Assembly: GCA_937895345.1 (NCBI GenBank)
Contig: CALAWP010000059.1
Span: forward strand, 41,664-105,663
DNA: 64,000 bases
Direction: 5' to 3'
Source: an uncultured Paenibacillus sp.
GTDB taxonomy: Bacteria > Bacillota > Bacilli > Paenibacillales > Paenibacillaceae
Shown here: positions 7,634 to 15,858 of the stretch, in pieces
Layout: every line of letters begins with the position of its first letter
Position numbering within the stretch: position 1 is the stretch's first letter
Program-made: the position numbers and the translations under genes
The notes under the pieces: generated by a model
The model's database searches: none
What the model was told of the DNA's origin: nothing
The model's input: the letters and a program-made list of their open reading frames with translations, nothing else

Positions 7634-8779
7634 ATGTCGAAGCATTACGAACTGGAATGGTCTGCACATCCTAATATTTATAATGGGTTGAGTGAAAGAA
7701 CTTTTAAATTTTATTTTTCCGAACCGGATAATGGCGTAAATCAGGATACAGGACTTTTGTTGTTAATTCCTGGTTTTGGAGCCTCTTCACAATCAAAAGT
7801 GTATTCAAAAATGCGGAATGTTTTTAGCGACCAATATAATCTAATCGTGATTCAATGCGATTATTTTGGTCACTCCCATATGCAAAATAATATGGATAAT
7901 TCCGTTTCATTAAATAATGATTTCTTGAACAAGTATTTTACGGCACAAGAAATCAGGTTTATTAAGGAAGGCGAAGTCTGGAATAACTTTGTCAGCATAT
8001 GCAAGGAAAAAGGCTTTGAAAGAGTGCCTGTTGTATACAGACCACGGGAGTCGCTCGAAGATTTTAGTGATATGGGATTAATGCAGGCTATTGATAATCT
8101 AACTGCTCTTTTTTATGTGATTAATATTCTAAACGATAACAATTTGAATTTTAATCGTAACAGGATATTGGTTTACGGCCATTCCCATGGGGCATATTTA
8201 GGCTTGTTGTGTAATGCTCTGCAGCCAGATCTCTTCGATATGATTATAGATAATTCCGGCTGGGTTTATCCAACATTTATGACCAAGTATCGGGTAAGGA
8301 ACCTTCCGTCGGACTCGTTGCAGGTAACAGCTTATTATGATTATTTGGCCCCTAAAATAAATATGGACCATGAATTCCTGGATTTGAGAAACATCTATCG
8401 CCAAGTTAATAATCGTGCGTACATTCAATCATTTCTAGGCGAATCGGATCATTTAGTTTCACTTGAACAAAAGCAGTCACTTTGTGAAATGATACCGAAC
8501 TGCCAATTTCAATTCATAACACCAGACAAAGTGGATGGTGTAATGTTTAAATCAACGAAGCATGGGTTAGACGCGGATTTTTTAAAGGTATTTGATTATT
8601 CTTACAGCAGGTTGCAGAGCCACAGTCGGAAGAAATGCTTATATGCAAATAACAGGATTAGGACTCAACGGCATCAATACGACATCTATTTTGACTCGGG
8701 AATACCGTTAATAAAAATTTCAGATAACGACCGACTATTTTCAGAAAATTCACAATTAATTAAAAACAATTTGGATTAG
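7634..8779 (+). CDS. Alpha/beta hydrolase, probably DUF2920-like, of the flagellar glycosylation island
   Basis: This 381-residue protein has an alpha/beta-hydrolase core. LLLIPGFGASS is the oxyanion-region loop. VYGHSHGAYLG carries the nucleophile elbow G-H-S-H-G near residue 183, and a late KSTKHGLDADF supplies a candidate catalytic His. The architecture resembles the DUF2920 family, which I recall from flagellin-glycosylation loci of Campylobacter; that link is from memory, not a search. A deacylase or deacetylase acting on the flagellar sugar is a reasonable guess. It is as AT-rich as the Maf-neuBA genes and is separated from them only by csp, so it may have belonged to the same transferred block. 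Confidence 0.65.
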   Translation: MSKHYELEWSAHPNIYNGLSERTFKFYFSEPDNGVNQDTGLLLLIPGFGASSQSKVYSKMRNVFSDQYNLIVIQCDYFGHSHMQNNMDNSVSLNNDFLNKYFTAQEIRFIKEGEVWNNFVSICKEKGFERVPVVYRPRESLEDFSDMGLMQAIDNLTALFYVINILNDNNLNFNRNRILVYGHSHGAYLGLLCNALQPDLFDMIIDNSGWVYPTFMTKYRVRNLPSDSLQVTAYYDYLAPKINMDHEFLDLRNIYRQVNNRAYIQSFLGESDHLVSLEQKQSLCEMIPNCQFQFITPDKVDGVMFKSTKHGLDADFLKVFDYSYSRLQSHSRKKCLYANNRIRTQRHQYDIYFDSGIPLIKISDNDRLFSENSQLIKNNLD

Positions 8780-8800
8780 GCCCTCCGCATATGCTATAAT
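8771..8800 (+). promoter_or_regulatory. Promoter of hpf with extended -10
   Basis: TATAAT at 8795-8800 is preceded by TGC (extended -10), with a weak -35 TTGGAT at 8771-8776 (18-bp spacer). The -35 lies inside the last codons of the upstream gene. Any additional stress sigma-factor promoter would need start-site mapping. Confidence 0.7.
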
Positions 8801-8827
8801 AAGAGCAAGTCAAAGGAGGAGTGCCCC

Positions 8828-9370
8828 ATGAAATACAACATTCGAGGTCAACGCTTTCAAGTTACCGATGCTTTGAGAGAGTACGTCGAAAAGAAGCTCA
8901 GCCGATTGGAGAAGTATTTCGAAGCTCCAACCTCCGACATTCAAGTGACGATGTCCGTAACGAAAGGGCAGCATACGGTAGAGGTCACAATCCCGCTCGT
9001 CGGCGTTATGCTCAGAGCCGAAGAGAAGAGCGAGGACATGTACGCATCCATCGATCTGGTGGTGGATAAGCTGGAACGTCAAATTCGCAAGCATAAGACG
9101 AAAGTCAACCGCAAATTCAGGCAGCACAGCGGCGTGAAAGCCTTGTTCCGGGAAGAAGGCTCCGCGGTCGGCGTGCTGGAGGATGAGGAGGAGCTGGAGC
9201 TCGTCCGGACGAAGCGGTTTACGCTGAAGCCGATGGACGTGGAGGAAGCGATCCTGCAGATGAATATGGTGGGACATAACTTCTTCGTTTTCGCCAACGC
9301 GGACAGCAAGGAAGTGAACGTTGTCTACAAGCGCAGCGACGGGAAGTACGGCTTGATTGTGCAGAATTGA
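8828..9370 (+). CDS. hpf: Long-form ribosome hibernation promoting factor
   Basis: The protein has 180 residues, the long-HPF length. Residues 1-95 form the S30AE domain that sits in the mRNA/tRNA channel of the 30S subunit (MKYNIRGQRFQVTDALREYVEKKLSRLEKYF). Residues ~122-180 form the C-terminal dimerisation domain (TKRFTLKPMDVEEAILQMNMVGHNFFVF). Long HPF joins two 70S ribosomes into inactive 100S particles in stationary phase. The AAAGGAGG site at 8814 is strong. Its position just upstream of secA and prfB matches the Bacillus order. A terminator follows at 9472. Confidence 0.97.
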   Translation: MKYNIRGQRFQVTDALREYVEKKLSRLEKYFEAPTSDIQVTMSVTKGQHTVEVTIPLVGVMLRAEEKSEDMYASIDLVVDKLERQIRKHKTKVNRKFRQHSGVKALFREEGSAVGVLEDEEELELVRTKRFTLKPMDVEEAILQMNMVGHNFFVFANADSKEVNVVYKRSDGKYGLIVQN

Positions 9371-9471
9371 CCAGCCCGTACGGCGAAGCGGCTTAAGCGC
9401 CCGCGCCAAACTGAAGGTCAAGAAGCCGTGAAGCTCAGCAGCATGCATACTTAATAACGCAAACCATCGAC

Positions 9472-9504
9472 AGCCCTGTCTCCGTCGCCGGAGCGGGGCT
9501 TTTC
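9472..9504 (+). terminator. Terminator of hpf
   Basis: AGCCCTG-CTCCG (from 9472) pairs with CGGAG-CGGGGCT (to 9500) around a TCGC loop, with one unpaired base, followed by TTTTC. Confidence 0.8.
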
Positions 9505-9535
9505 TATTGCCAATTGTTGTGCCTGTGCGCATAGA

Positions 9536-9564
9536 TTGCGAGGGATTCAACAAACTGTTACAAT
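9536..9564 (+). promoter_or_regulatory. Promoter of secA
   Basis: TTGCGA (9536-9541) and TACAAT (9559-9564) with a 17-bp spacer, 38 bp ahead of the secA start codon. Confidence 0.7.
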
Positions 9565-9601
9565 TTAAAACAAACAGACCTACTATTGAAAGGGGAAAAC
9601 C

Positions 9602-12109
9602 ATGCTCGGACTCGTGAAAAAGATATTCGGCGACGCCAATGAGCGCGAAGTGAAGCGGCTCTTGCGGACGGTTGAACAAATAAACGGCATGGAGCCGAAG
9701 CTTGCGGCGCTGTCTGACGACGCGCTCCGTGCGAAAACGGAAGAATTCAAGGCGCGCATCCAGAAGGGCGAAGAATTGGATGCCATCATGCCGGAGGCGT
9801 ACGCGACGGTACGGGAAGCGTCGAAGCGCGTGCTGGGCATGCGCCATTTCGACGTGCAGCTGCTGGGCGGCATGGTGCTGCACGAAGGCAAGATCGCGGA
9901 GATGAAGACCGGCGAAGGCAAAACGCTCGTAGCGACGCTGCCGGTTTATTTGAACGCCCTGCTCGGCAAAGGCGTGCATGTCGTGACGGTCAACAGCTAT
10001 CTGGCTCAGCGCGACAGCGAGATTATGGGCCAGCTGTACAACTTCCTCGGCCTGACCGTCGGCTGCAACGTACACGGGCTGTCGCACGCCGAGAAGCAAG
10101 AGGCGTACGCCTGCGACATTACGTACGGAACGAACAACGAATTCGGCTTCGATTATTTGCGCGACAACATGGTGTTATATAAGGAACAAATGGTGCAGCG
10201 TCCGCTTTATTTTGCGATTATTGACGAAGTGGACTCCATCCTGATCGACGAAGCGCGCACGCCGCTTATCATTTCCGGACAGGCTGCCAAGTCGACCGAG
10301 CTGTACCATGCGGCGGACCGTTTCGTCAGCCGGTTGAAGGCCGAAGAGGACTACACGGTGGACATCAAGCTGCGCAACGTCATTCTGACGGAAGCGGGCG
10401 TCGAGAAGGCGGAGCGCGCCTTCGGCATCGAGAACCTGTTCGACCATGCCAACGTGATCATCAATCACCATATCCAGCAGGCGCTTAAGGCCCATGTCAT
10501 TATGCGCCGCGACGTCGATTACGTCGTGCAGGAAGACGAAGTCGTCATTGTCGACGAGTTTACGGGCCGTCTGATGGCCGGCCGCCGGTACAGCGACGGC
10601 TTGCATCAAGCGATCGAAGCGAAGGAGCAGCTAAAGGTCCAGAACGAGAGCATGACGCTGGCGACGATTACGTTCCAGAACTACTTCCGGATGTACCGCA
10701 AGCTGGCGGGCATGACCGGTACGGCGAAGACCGAGGAAGAGGAGTTCCGCCGCATTTACGGGTTGGACGTCATTCAGGTGCCGACGAACCGGTCGATGAT
10801 CCGCAAGGATATGCCGGACGTGGTGTACAAGTCGGAGAACGGCAAGTTCAAGGCGGTCGTAGAAGAAATCGTGAAGCGCCATGCCAACAAGCAGCCGGTG
10901 CTGGTCGGCACCATCTCCATCGAAAATTCGGAAAAGCTGTCGGAGATGCTGAAGCGCAGAGGCATCCCGCACAAGGTGCTGAACGCGAAGTTCCATGCGG
11001 AAGAAGCCGAGATTATTTCGCGCGCGGGCCAAGCCGGAGCGGTTACGATCGCGACCAACATGGCCGGACGCGGTACGGATATTTTGCTGGGCGAATCGGT
11101 GGCGGAGCTGGGCGGCCTGCACATTATCGGTACGGAGCGCCATGAGAGCCGCCGGATCGATAACCAGCTGCGCGGACGCGCCGGACGTCAAGGCGACCCG
11201 GGCTCCTCTCAGTTCTATCTCTCCCTGGAGGATGAGCTGATGCGCCGCTTCGGTTCCGAGAATATTATGACGATGATGGACCGTCTCGGCCTGGAGGAAG
11301 ACCAGCCGATCGAAAGCCGCATGATTACGCGGGCGATCGAGTCGGCGCAGAAGCGGGTGGAAGGCAACAACTTCGATACGCGGAAGATCGTCCTTCAATA
11401 CGACGACGTGATGAATCAGCAGCGCGAGGTCATTTACAAGCAGCGCAGAGCGATTCTGGAATCGGAAAATATTCGCGACGAAGTGATGAACATGATCAAG
11501 CCGGCCATCGAGCGGACGGTGGAGGCGCATTGCTCCGAGGATATTCCGGAGGAATGGGATCTGCAGGCGATCGTGGATTACGTCCACGCAACGCTTCTGG
11601 AAGACGGCTCCCTGACGAAAAACGATCTGTGGGGCAAAGAGAAGGAAGAAATTACGCAGTTCATTTTGGACAAAGTGGTCGCATATTACGATCAGCGCGA
11701 GGAGCAGCTCGGTCCGGAAATGATGCGCGAGTTCGAGAAGGTCGTCGTGCTTCGCGCGGTCGACAGCAAGTGGATGGATCATATCGATGCGATGGATCAG
11801 CTGCGTCAAGGCATTCATCTGCGCGCGTACGGCGGTACGGATCCGCTTCGCGAATATCAATTTGAAGGCTTCGAGATGTTCCAGGCGATGATCGAGAGCA
11901 TTCAGGAAGAAGTCGCCAAATATATTATGAAGGCCCGCGTCGAAAGCAACCTGGAGCGCCAAGAGGTGGTCAAAGGGCAAACGACGTCCACGAGCGGCGG
12001 CGGGGAGCAGCAGGAGAAGCGTCCCGTCAAGCGCGAGGAGCGCGTCGGACGGAACGATCCTTGCCCTTGCGGCAGCGGCAAGAAATATAAGCTTTGCCAC
12101 GGCAAGTAG
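9602..12109 (+). CDS. secA: Preprotein translocase ATPase SecA
   Basis: The 835-residue motor drives secretory proteins through SecYEG. NBD1 has Walker A GEGKT at residues 104-108 and the DEVD box near 208. The preprotein cross-linking region, NBD2 (TNMAGRGTDI, then RGRAGRQGDPG) and the helical scaffold (VDSKWMDHIDAMDQLRQGI) follow in order. The C-terminus ends in the SEC-C zinc-binding motif CPCGSGKKYKLCHG, which contacts SecB-like factors or ribosomes. Start ATG 9602 has GAAAGGGG upstream. Length and domain order are those of a normal housekeeping SecA1. prfB follows after 57 bp, as in Bacillus. Confidence 0.99.
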   Translation: MLGLVKKIFGDANEREVKRLLRTVEQINGMEPKLAALSDDALRAKTEEFKARIQKGEELDAIMPEAYATVREASKRVLGMRHFDVQLLGGMVLHEGKIAEMKTGEGKTLVATLPVYLNALLGKGVHVVTVNSYLAQRDSEIMGQLYNFLGLTVGCNVHGLSHAEKQEAYACDITYGTNNEFGFDYLRDNMVLYKEQMVQRPLYFAIIDEVDSILIDEARTPLIISGQAAKSTELYHAADRFVSRLKAEEDYTVDIKLRNVILTEAGVEKAERAFGIENLFDHANVIINHHIQQALKAHVIMRRDVDYVVQEDEVVIVDEFTGRLMAGRRYSDGLHQAIEAKEQLKVQNESMTLATITFQNYFRMYRKLAGMTGTAKTEEEEFRRIYGLDVIQVPTNRSMIRKDMPDVVYKSENGKFKAVVEEIVKRHANKQPVLVGTISIENSEKLSEMLKRRGIPHKVLNAKFHAEEAEIISRAGQAGAVTIATNMAGRGTDILLGESVAELGGLHIIGTERHESRRIDNQLRGRAGRQGDPGSSQFYLSLEDELMRRFGSENIMTMMDRLGLEEDQPIESRMITRAIESAQKRVEGNNFDTRKIVLQYDDVMNQQREVIYKQRRAILESENIRDEVMNMIKPAIERTVEAHCSEDIPEEWDLQAIVDYVHATLLEDGSLTKNDLWGKEKEEITQFILDKVVAYYDQREEQLGPEMMREFEKVVVLRAVDSKWMDHIDAMDQLRQGIHLRAYGGTDPLREYQFEGFEMFQAMIESIQEEVAKYIMKARVESNLERQEVVKGQTTSTSGGGEQQEKRPVKREERVGRNDPCPCGSGKKYKLCHGK

Positions 12110-12166
12110 AGCTCGACGCTCTCCCTCCGCGGCGGCACAATATGAATTTGAGGTGAAGCTTTAGTT

Positions 12167-13274
12167 ATGATTGATGCAACGGTCAAGCAAGACCTGCGCG
12201 AGACGGCTAAGCGGCTCCAAGCACTCAGGGGGTCTCTTTGACTTAGATCTCAAGCGGGAGATGATAGCCAATTTCGAGGACAAAATGTCGGCACCGGACT
12301 TCTGGGACGACAATGAGCGCGCCCAAAGCGTCATTTCGGAGCTGAACGCCGTCAAATCGGTCGTCGAGCAATACGAGAAGCTGACGGCCGAGCAAGACGA
12401 TCTGACGGTGATGCTGGAGCTGGCCGAGGAGGAAGGCGACGATTCGCTTGCCGCCGACCTTGCCGAAGGCGCAGCCGCGCTGTCGGAGAAGGTGTCGCAA
12501 TTCGAGCTGCAGCTGCTGCTCAACCAACCGTACGACAAGCTGAACGCTTTGGTCGAGCTTCATCCCGGCGCCGGCGGCACGGAGTCGCAGGACTGGGGCA
12601 TGATGCTGTACCGGATGTACACGCGCTGGGCGGAGAAAAAAGGCTTCAAGGTGGAGCTGCTCGACTACCAGCCCGGCGACGAAGCCGGCATCAAAAGCGT
12701 GTCGATGCTTATTAAAGGCTACAATGCATACGGATATTTGAAGGCGGAAAAGGGCGTGCATCGTCTGGTGCGAATATCGCCTTTCGATTCCGCGGGAAGA
12801 CGGCATACGTCGTTCGCCTCGCTCGACGTCGTGCCTGAGATTGACGATACCATCGAGATCGAGATTCGTCCCGAGGATTTGAAGGTCGACACTTACCGTG
12901 CCAGCGGAGCCGGCGGCCAGCACGTCAACAAGACCGAATCGGCGATACGGATTACGCATATTCCGACGGGCATCATTGTAGCCTGCCAGCAGGAGCGTTC
13001 CCAGATCGCCAACCGCGACCGCGCTATGAAGATGCTTCGTTCCAAGCTGTACGAGCGCAAGATCGAGGAGCAGATGAAGGAGCTGGCGGAAATTCGCGGG
13101 GAGCAGTCCGAGATTGCCTGGGGCAGCCAAATTCGTTCGTACGTGTTCCACCCGTACAGCATGGTCAAGGATCATCGGACATCGATAGAGACGGGCAATG
13201 TCGGAGCCGTCATGGACGGCGACCTGGACGCTTTTATCGACGGGTACTTGCGCAGCCAGATGAAAAGCGAATAG
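12167..13274 (+). CDS. prfB: Peptide chain release factor 2 with programmed +1 frameshift
   Basis: RF2 reads UGA and UAA stops. Translation starts at ATG 12167 (MIDATVKQDLRETAKR...). It reads 24 codons to CTT 12236-12238 and meets an in-frame TGA at 12239-12241. After a +1 slip it continues from GAC 12240 to the stop at 13274, giving 368 residues. The stop-recognition tripeptide SPF is at residues 204-206 and the catalytic GGQ at 249-251, almost the numbering of E. coli RF2. If the frameshift is ignored, the gene looks like a 367-codon ORF from 12171 with a nonsense N-terminus. The site autoregulates RF2: low RF2 favours the slip. Confidence 0.97.
12228..12242 (+). promoter_or_regulatory. Programmed +1 frameshift site of prfB
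   Basis: An internal Shine-Dalgarno-like AGGGGG (12228-12233) sits 2 nt before CTT-TGA-C (12236-12242). This is the canonical RF2 slippage site, where peptidyl-tRNA-Leu moves from CUU to UUU when UGA decoding is slow. Confidence 0.97.
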
Positions 13275-13298
13275 CGGGATGGGCATAAGTTTACCGGG

Positions 13299-13334
13299 GA
13301 GTTCCAACACTGTAAGGTGTGGAACTCTTCTTTG
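13299..13334 (+). terminator. Terminator of secA-prfB unit
   Basis: GAGTTCCAACAC (13299-13310) pairs with GGTGTGGAACTC (13316-13327) with one bulge, followed by TTCTTTG. Confidence 0.8.
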
Positions 13335-13358
13335 CGTGCAGGAAGGGAGATGGCAGTG

Positions 13359-14246
13359 ATGTCGGAAGAACGTTCCAAGCGAAGGGCGGTCGTCAAGCCG
13401 AAAGATCCCCGCGTGCAGCTGGTATGGGGATTGCTTCAGCTGCTGCTGGGGTCCTTGGTCGTCGCGCTTAGTTTTAATTTGTTTTTGGTGCCGAACGGCA
13501 TCGCCTCCGGCGGCGTGTCGGGGATATCGATTCTGGTGAAGGAGCTGGCGGGCATCACGCCGGCGGTGACGCAATGGGCGCTGAATATCCCTCTGCTGCT
13601 GGCGGGCGTTCTGTTGCTGGGCAAAAAGTTCGGAGCGAAAACCGCGCTGGGCTCCGTCGTGTTGCCGTTGTTCGTCCTTCTGACGTCCTACATTCCCGGC
13701 CCGACGCATAACCCGCTGCTGGCTTCCATCTATGGCGGCATCGGCGTAGGGTTGGGGCTCGGCCTCGTATTTCGAGGCGGCGGCTCCACCGGAGGCTTGG
13801 ACTTGGCGGCGCAAATGCTGCACCGGTATACGGGTCTGCCGTACAGTCTGGCGGTCGTATGCTTCGACGGCTGCGTCATTATTGCCGCGGGAATCGTCTT
13901 CGGCTCGCCCGAAGTGTCGTTATACGCATTAATCGCTCTGTTCGTCACCAGCAAAACGATCGATTTTGTTCAGAACGGCCTGCAGCTGTCGAAGGTCGCG
14001 TTTGTCATCAGCGGCAAGCCGAAAGCGGTCGCGGATGCGATTTTGCACGATTTGGACCGCGGGTTGACACGATTGGACGGGCACGGCGGGTATACCGGCG
14101 AGGGGCGAACCGTGCTGATGGTCGTCGTGAGCCAGAACGAGGTGCCCAAGCTGAAACGGCTGGTGCGTTCCATCGACGCCGGCGCCTTCGTCATCATCAG
14201 CAATACGGCGGAAGTGCTCGGCCAAGGCTTCAAGCTGGAAAATTGA
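13359..14246 (+). CDS. YitT-family membrane protein (DUF161 + DUF2179)
   Basis: The protein has 295 residues. Five or six hydrophobic segments span residues ~20-195, with the family stretch FLVPNGIASGGVSGISIL after the first helix and GLVFRGGGSTGGLDL after the third. The cytoplasmic C-terminal ~80 residues form the DUF2179 ligand-binding-like domain (ADAILHDLDRGLTRLDGHGGYTG, then VSQNEVPKLKRLV). ATG 13359 was chosen because GGAAGGGAG lies 9 nt before it; an ATG at 13350 abuts that site. The function of YitT proteins is unknown, with a transport or sensing role suspected. It stands alone between terminators and the arg block. Confidence 0.88.
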   Translation: MSEERSKRRAVVKPKDPRVQLVWGLLQLLLGSLVVALSFNLFLVPNGIASGGVSGISILVKELAGITPAVTQWALNIPLLLAGVLLLGKKFGAKTALGSVVLPLFVLLTSYIPGPTHNPLLASIYGGIGVGLGLGLVFRGGGSTGGLDLAAQMLHRYTGLPYSLAVVCFDGCVIIAAGIVFGSPEVSLYALIALFVTSKTIDFVQNGLQLSKVAFVISGKPKAVADAILHDLDRGLTRLDGHGGYTGEGRTVLMVVVSQNEVPKLKRLVRSIDAGAFVIISNTAEVLGQGFKLEN

Positions 14247-14604
14247 AATGGGAGCACTGCCGCGGGGCGATTTTCGGCGATGGTGCTCCTCAAAGCCTGC
14301 TTTATTGCAATTTCGTGCCCCGCCGACCGCGCAGTCAATTGCGAACCTCCTGCTGCGCCTTCAACTTCGCCGTCGTGCCCCGTCATCGGCGCCTTCAATC
14401 ACATGCCGCTTGCCTCGCCCCCGGCTAAGTCAACGAGCTCTCCAACTTTTTCGCCAACTACGCGATCGACTGCATGCCGCCTGCTCCGCCAACTCCTACT
14501 GCCATTCGTCAACATTGCCGCTTTACAGAACATATGATCTTATTTTATGATTAAACGGGATGAATGGTTAATGCTGTAAACTTAGAAATTAAGGCCCGAG
14601 CGCA
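14247..14604 (+). other. Intergenic region yitT-arg, no gene seen
   Basis: About 360 bp without a supportable gene. It contains a GGGAGCAC / GTGCTCC pair around 14250-14287 that could form a long-loop hairpin but lacks a T-tail. Short ORFs here have Pro/Arg/Ser-rich translations, no ribosome binding site and no recognisable pattern. It may be remnant sequence. Confidence 0.5.
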
Positions 14605-14660
14605 TTGTATTATTATTAATTCAAATGTATAATGATGCAAAGCAATGTATTATTTCCATC
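14605..14660 (+). promoter_or_regulatory. arg operon promoter with ArgR/AhrC-like boxes
   Basis: TTGTAT (14605-14610) and a perfect TATAAT (14628-14633) are 17 bp apart. Overlapping and just downstream are AT-rich inverted half-sites of ARG-box type. One is TGTAT-AATG-ATGCA at 14627-14640, which resembles TGAAT-N4-ATTCA; a TTATT-N4-ATTCA match ends inside the spacer. Binding of arginine-loaded ArgR/AhrC here would block RNA polymerase. The regulator gene is not in the window. Confidence 0.65.
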
Positions 14661-14767
14661 GACTGCTTAATGATGTACAATAGGAAGTTGTAGCGTAAGT
14701 CAAGCCTCTTGCCGGATGGCGGGGCGTGAAATAGATGCAGCGAAAATGGTTCATGGGAGATGAGCGT

Positions 14768-15817
14768 ATGGGCAACAAGCTGGGAGTGGCAATCGTCGGC
14801 TCGACCGGTTACGGGGGAGTGGAATTGATCAGGCTGCTGGCCTCGCATCCGTTGGCGGAAGTGACGTCGGTCATTTCGTCTTCGAGCGCGGGAACGCCGA
14901 TTTCGGACGGTTATCCGCATTTGACGGGCATTCGGGAAGAACTGCTGGACGACGTCGATCCGGCCGCGATCAAGGAGAAGGCGGAAGTCGTCTTTCTGGG
15001 TACGCCACCGGGAGTGGCCTCGAAGCTGGCTCCGCAATATTTGGAGGCCGGCCTGAAAGTAATCGACTTGTCGGGAGATTTCCGGCTCAAGTCTCCGGCG
15101 CTGTACGAGCAATGGTACAACAAGCCGGCGGCCGACGAAACCTATTTGCAAAAGGCCGTGTTCGGACTCTCGGAAATTTACGGCGAGAACGTTCGCGGCG
15201 CGGGCTTCATATCCAATCCCGGTTGTTATCCGACGGCGACGCTGCTCGGTCTTGTGCCGGCGGTCAAGGCGGGCTGGGTCGATCCGGACACGATCATTAT
15301 CGACGCAAAGTCGGGCGTGTCGGGCGCGGGACGAGGCGTATCGCTGGGCAATCATTATTCGGAGCTGAACGAAAATTTCAAAGCGTATAAAGTGAACAAG
15401 CACCAGCATATTCCGGAAATCGAAATGGTGCTGTCCGATGCGGCCGGCAAGGAAGTGTTCACGACGTTTACGACCCATCTGGTGCCGATGACGCGGGGCA
15501 TTATGTCCACCATGTACGCCAAGTTGGACGGCAAGCGCAGCCTGGCCGATTTTATCGGACTGTACCAGCAATTTTACGAGGGACGCCGCTTCGTACGGAT
15601 TCGTCCGGAAGGCCAATGGCCGGCGACGAAGGAAGTGTGGGGCTCGAACTATTGCGATATCGGCTTTGCGGTCGACGAGCGCACGAATCGGGTGACGATC
15701 GTTTCGGTCATTGACAATCTCGTGAAGGGCGCGGCGGGGCAAGCGATTCAAAACTTGAATATTATGATGGGCTGGGATGAAACGCTTGGCTTGCAGTTTG
15801 TCCCTGCTTATCCGTAA
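14768..15817 (+). CDS. argC: N-acetyl-gamma-glutamyl-phosphate reductase
   Basis: This 349-residue enzyme reduces N-acetylglutamyl-phosphate to the semialdehyde with NADPH, the third step of arginine synthesis. The Rossmann start is VAIVGSTGYGGVELIRLL. The active-site Cys is in the motif AGFISNPGCYPTATLLGL, and the HxHIPEI segment (KHQHIPEIE) follows. ATG 14768 is preferred because GGGAG lies about 8 nt upstream; ATGs at 14735 and 14753 extend the protein beyond the usual start. It is the first gene of the arg block, 42 bp before argJ. Confidence 0.96.
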   Translation: MGNKLGVAIVGSTGYGGVELIRLLASHPLAEVTSVISSSSAGTPISDGYPHLTGIREELLDDVDPAAIKEKAEVVFLGTPPGVASKLAPQYLEAGLKVIDLSGDFRLKSPALYEQWYNKPAADETYLQKAVFGLSEIYGENVRGAGFISNPGCYPTATLLGLVPAVKAGWVDPDTIIIDAKSGVSGAGRGVSLGNHYSELNENFKAYKVNKHQHIPEIEMVLSDAAGKEVFTTFTTHLVPMTRGIMSTMYAKLDGKRSLADFIGLYQQFYEGRRFVRIRPEGQWPATKEVWGSNYCDIGFAVDERTNRVTIVSVIDNLVKGAAGQAIQNLNIMMGWDETLGLQFVPAYP

Positions 15818-15858
15818 GGCGACAGCCATTTTCAACATAAAAGGGGATACGATTCACC

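Noticed and set aside
8810..10099. Long minus-strand ORF across hpf and secA, and other long antisense ORFs in GC-rich genes (for example 10631-12100, 12243-13823, 49204-51720)
   Set aside because: Codon-bias shadows of well-identified genes on the plus strand.
14248..14550. Short Arg/Pro/Ser-rich ORFs between yitT and argC
   Set aside because: No ribosome binding site, no recognisable pattern, no conserved context visible.
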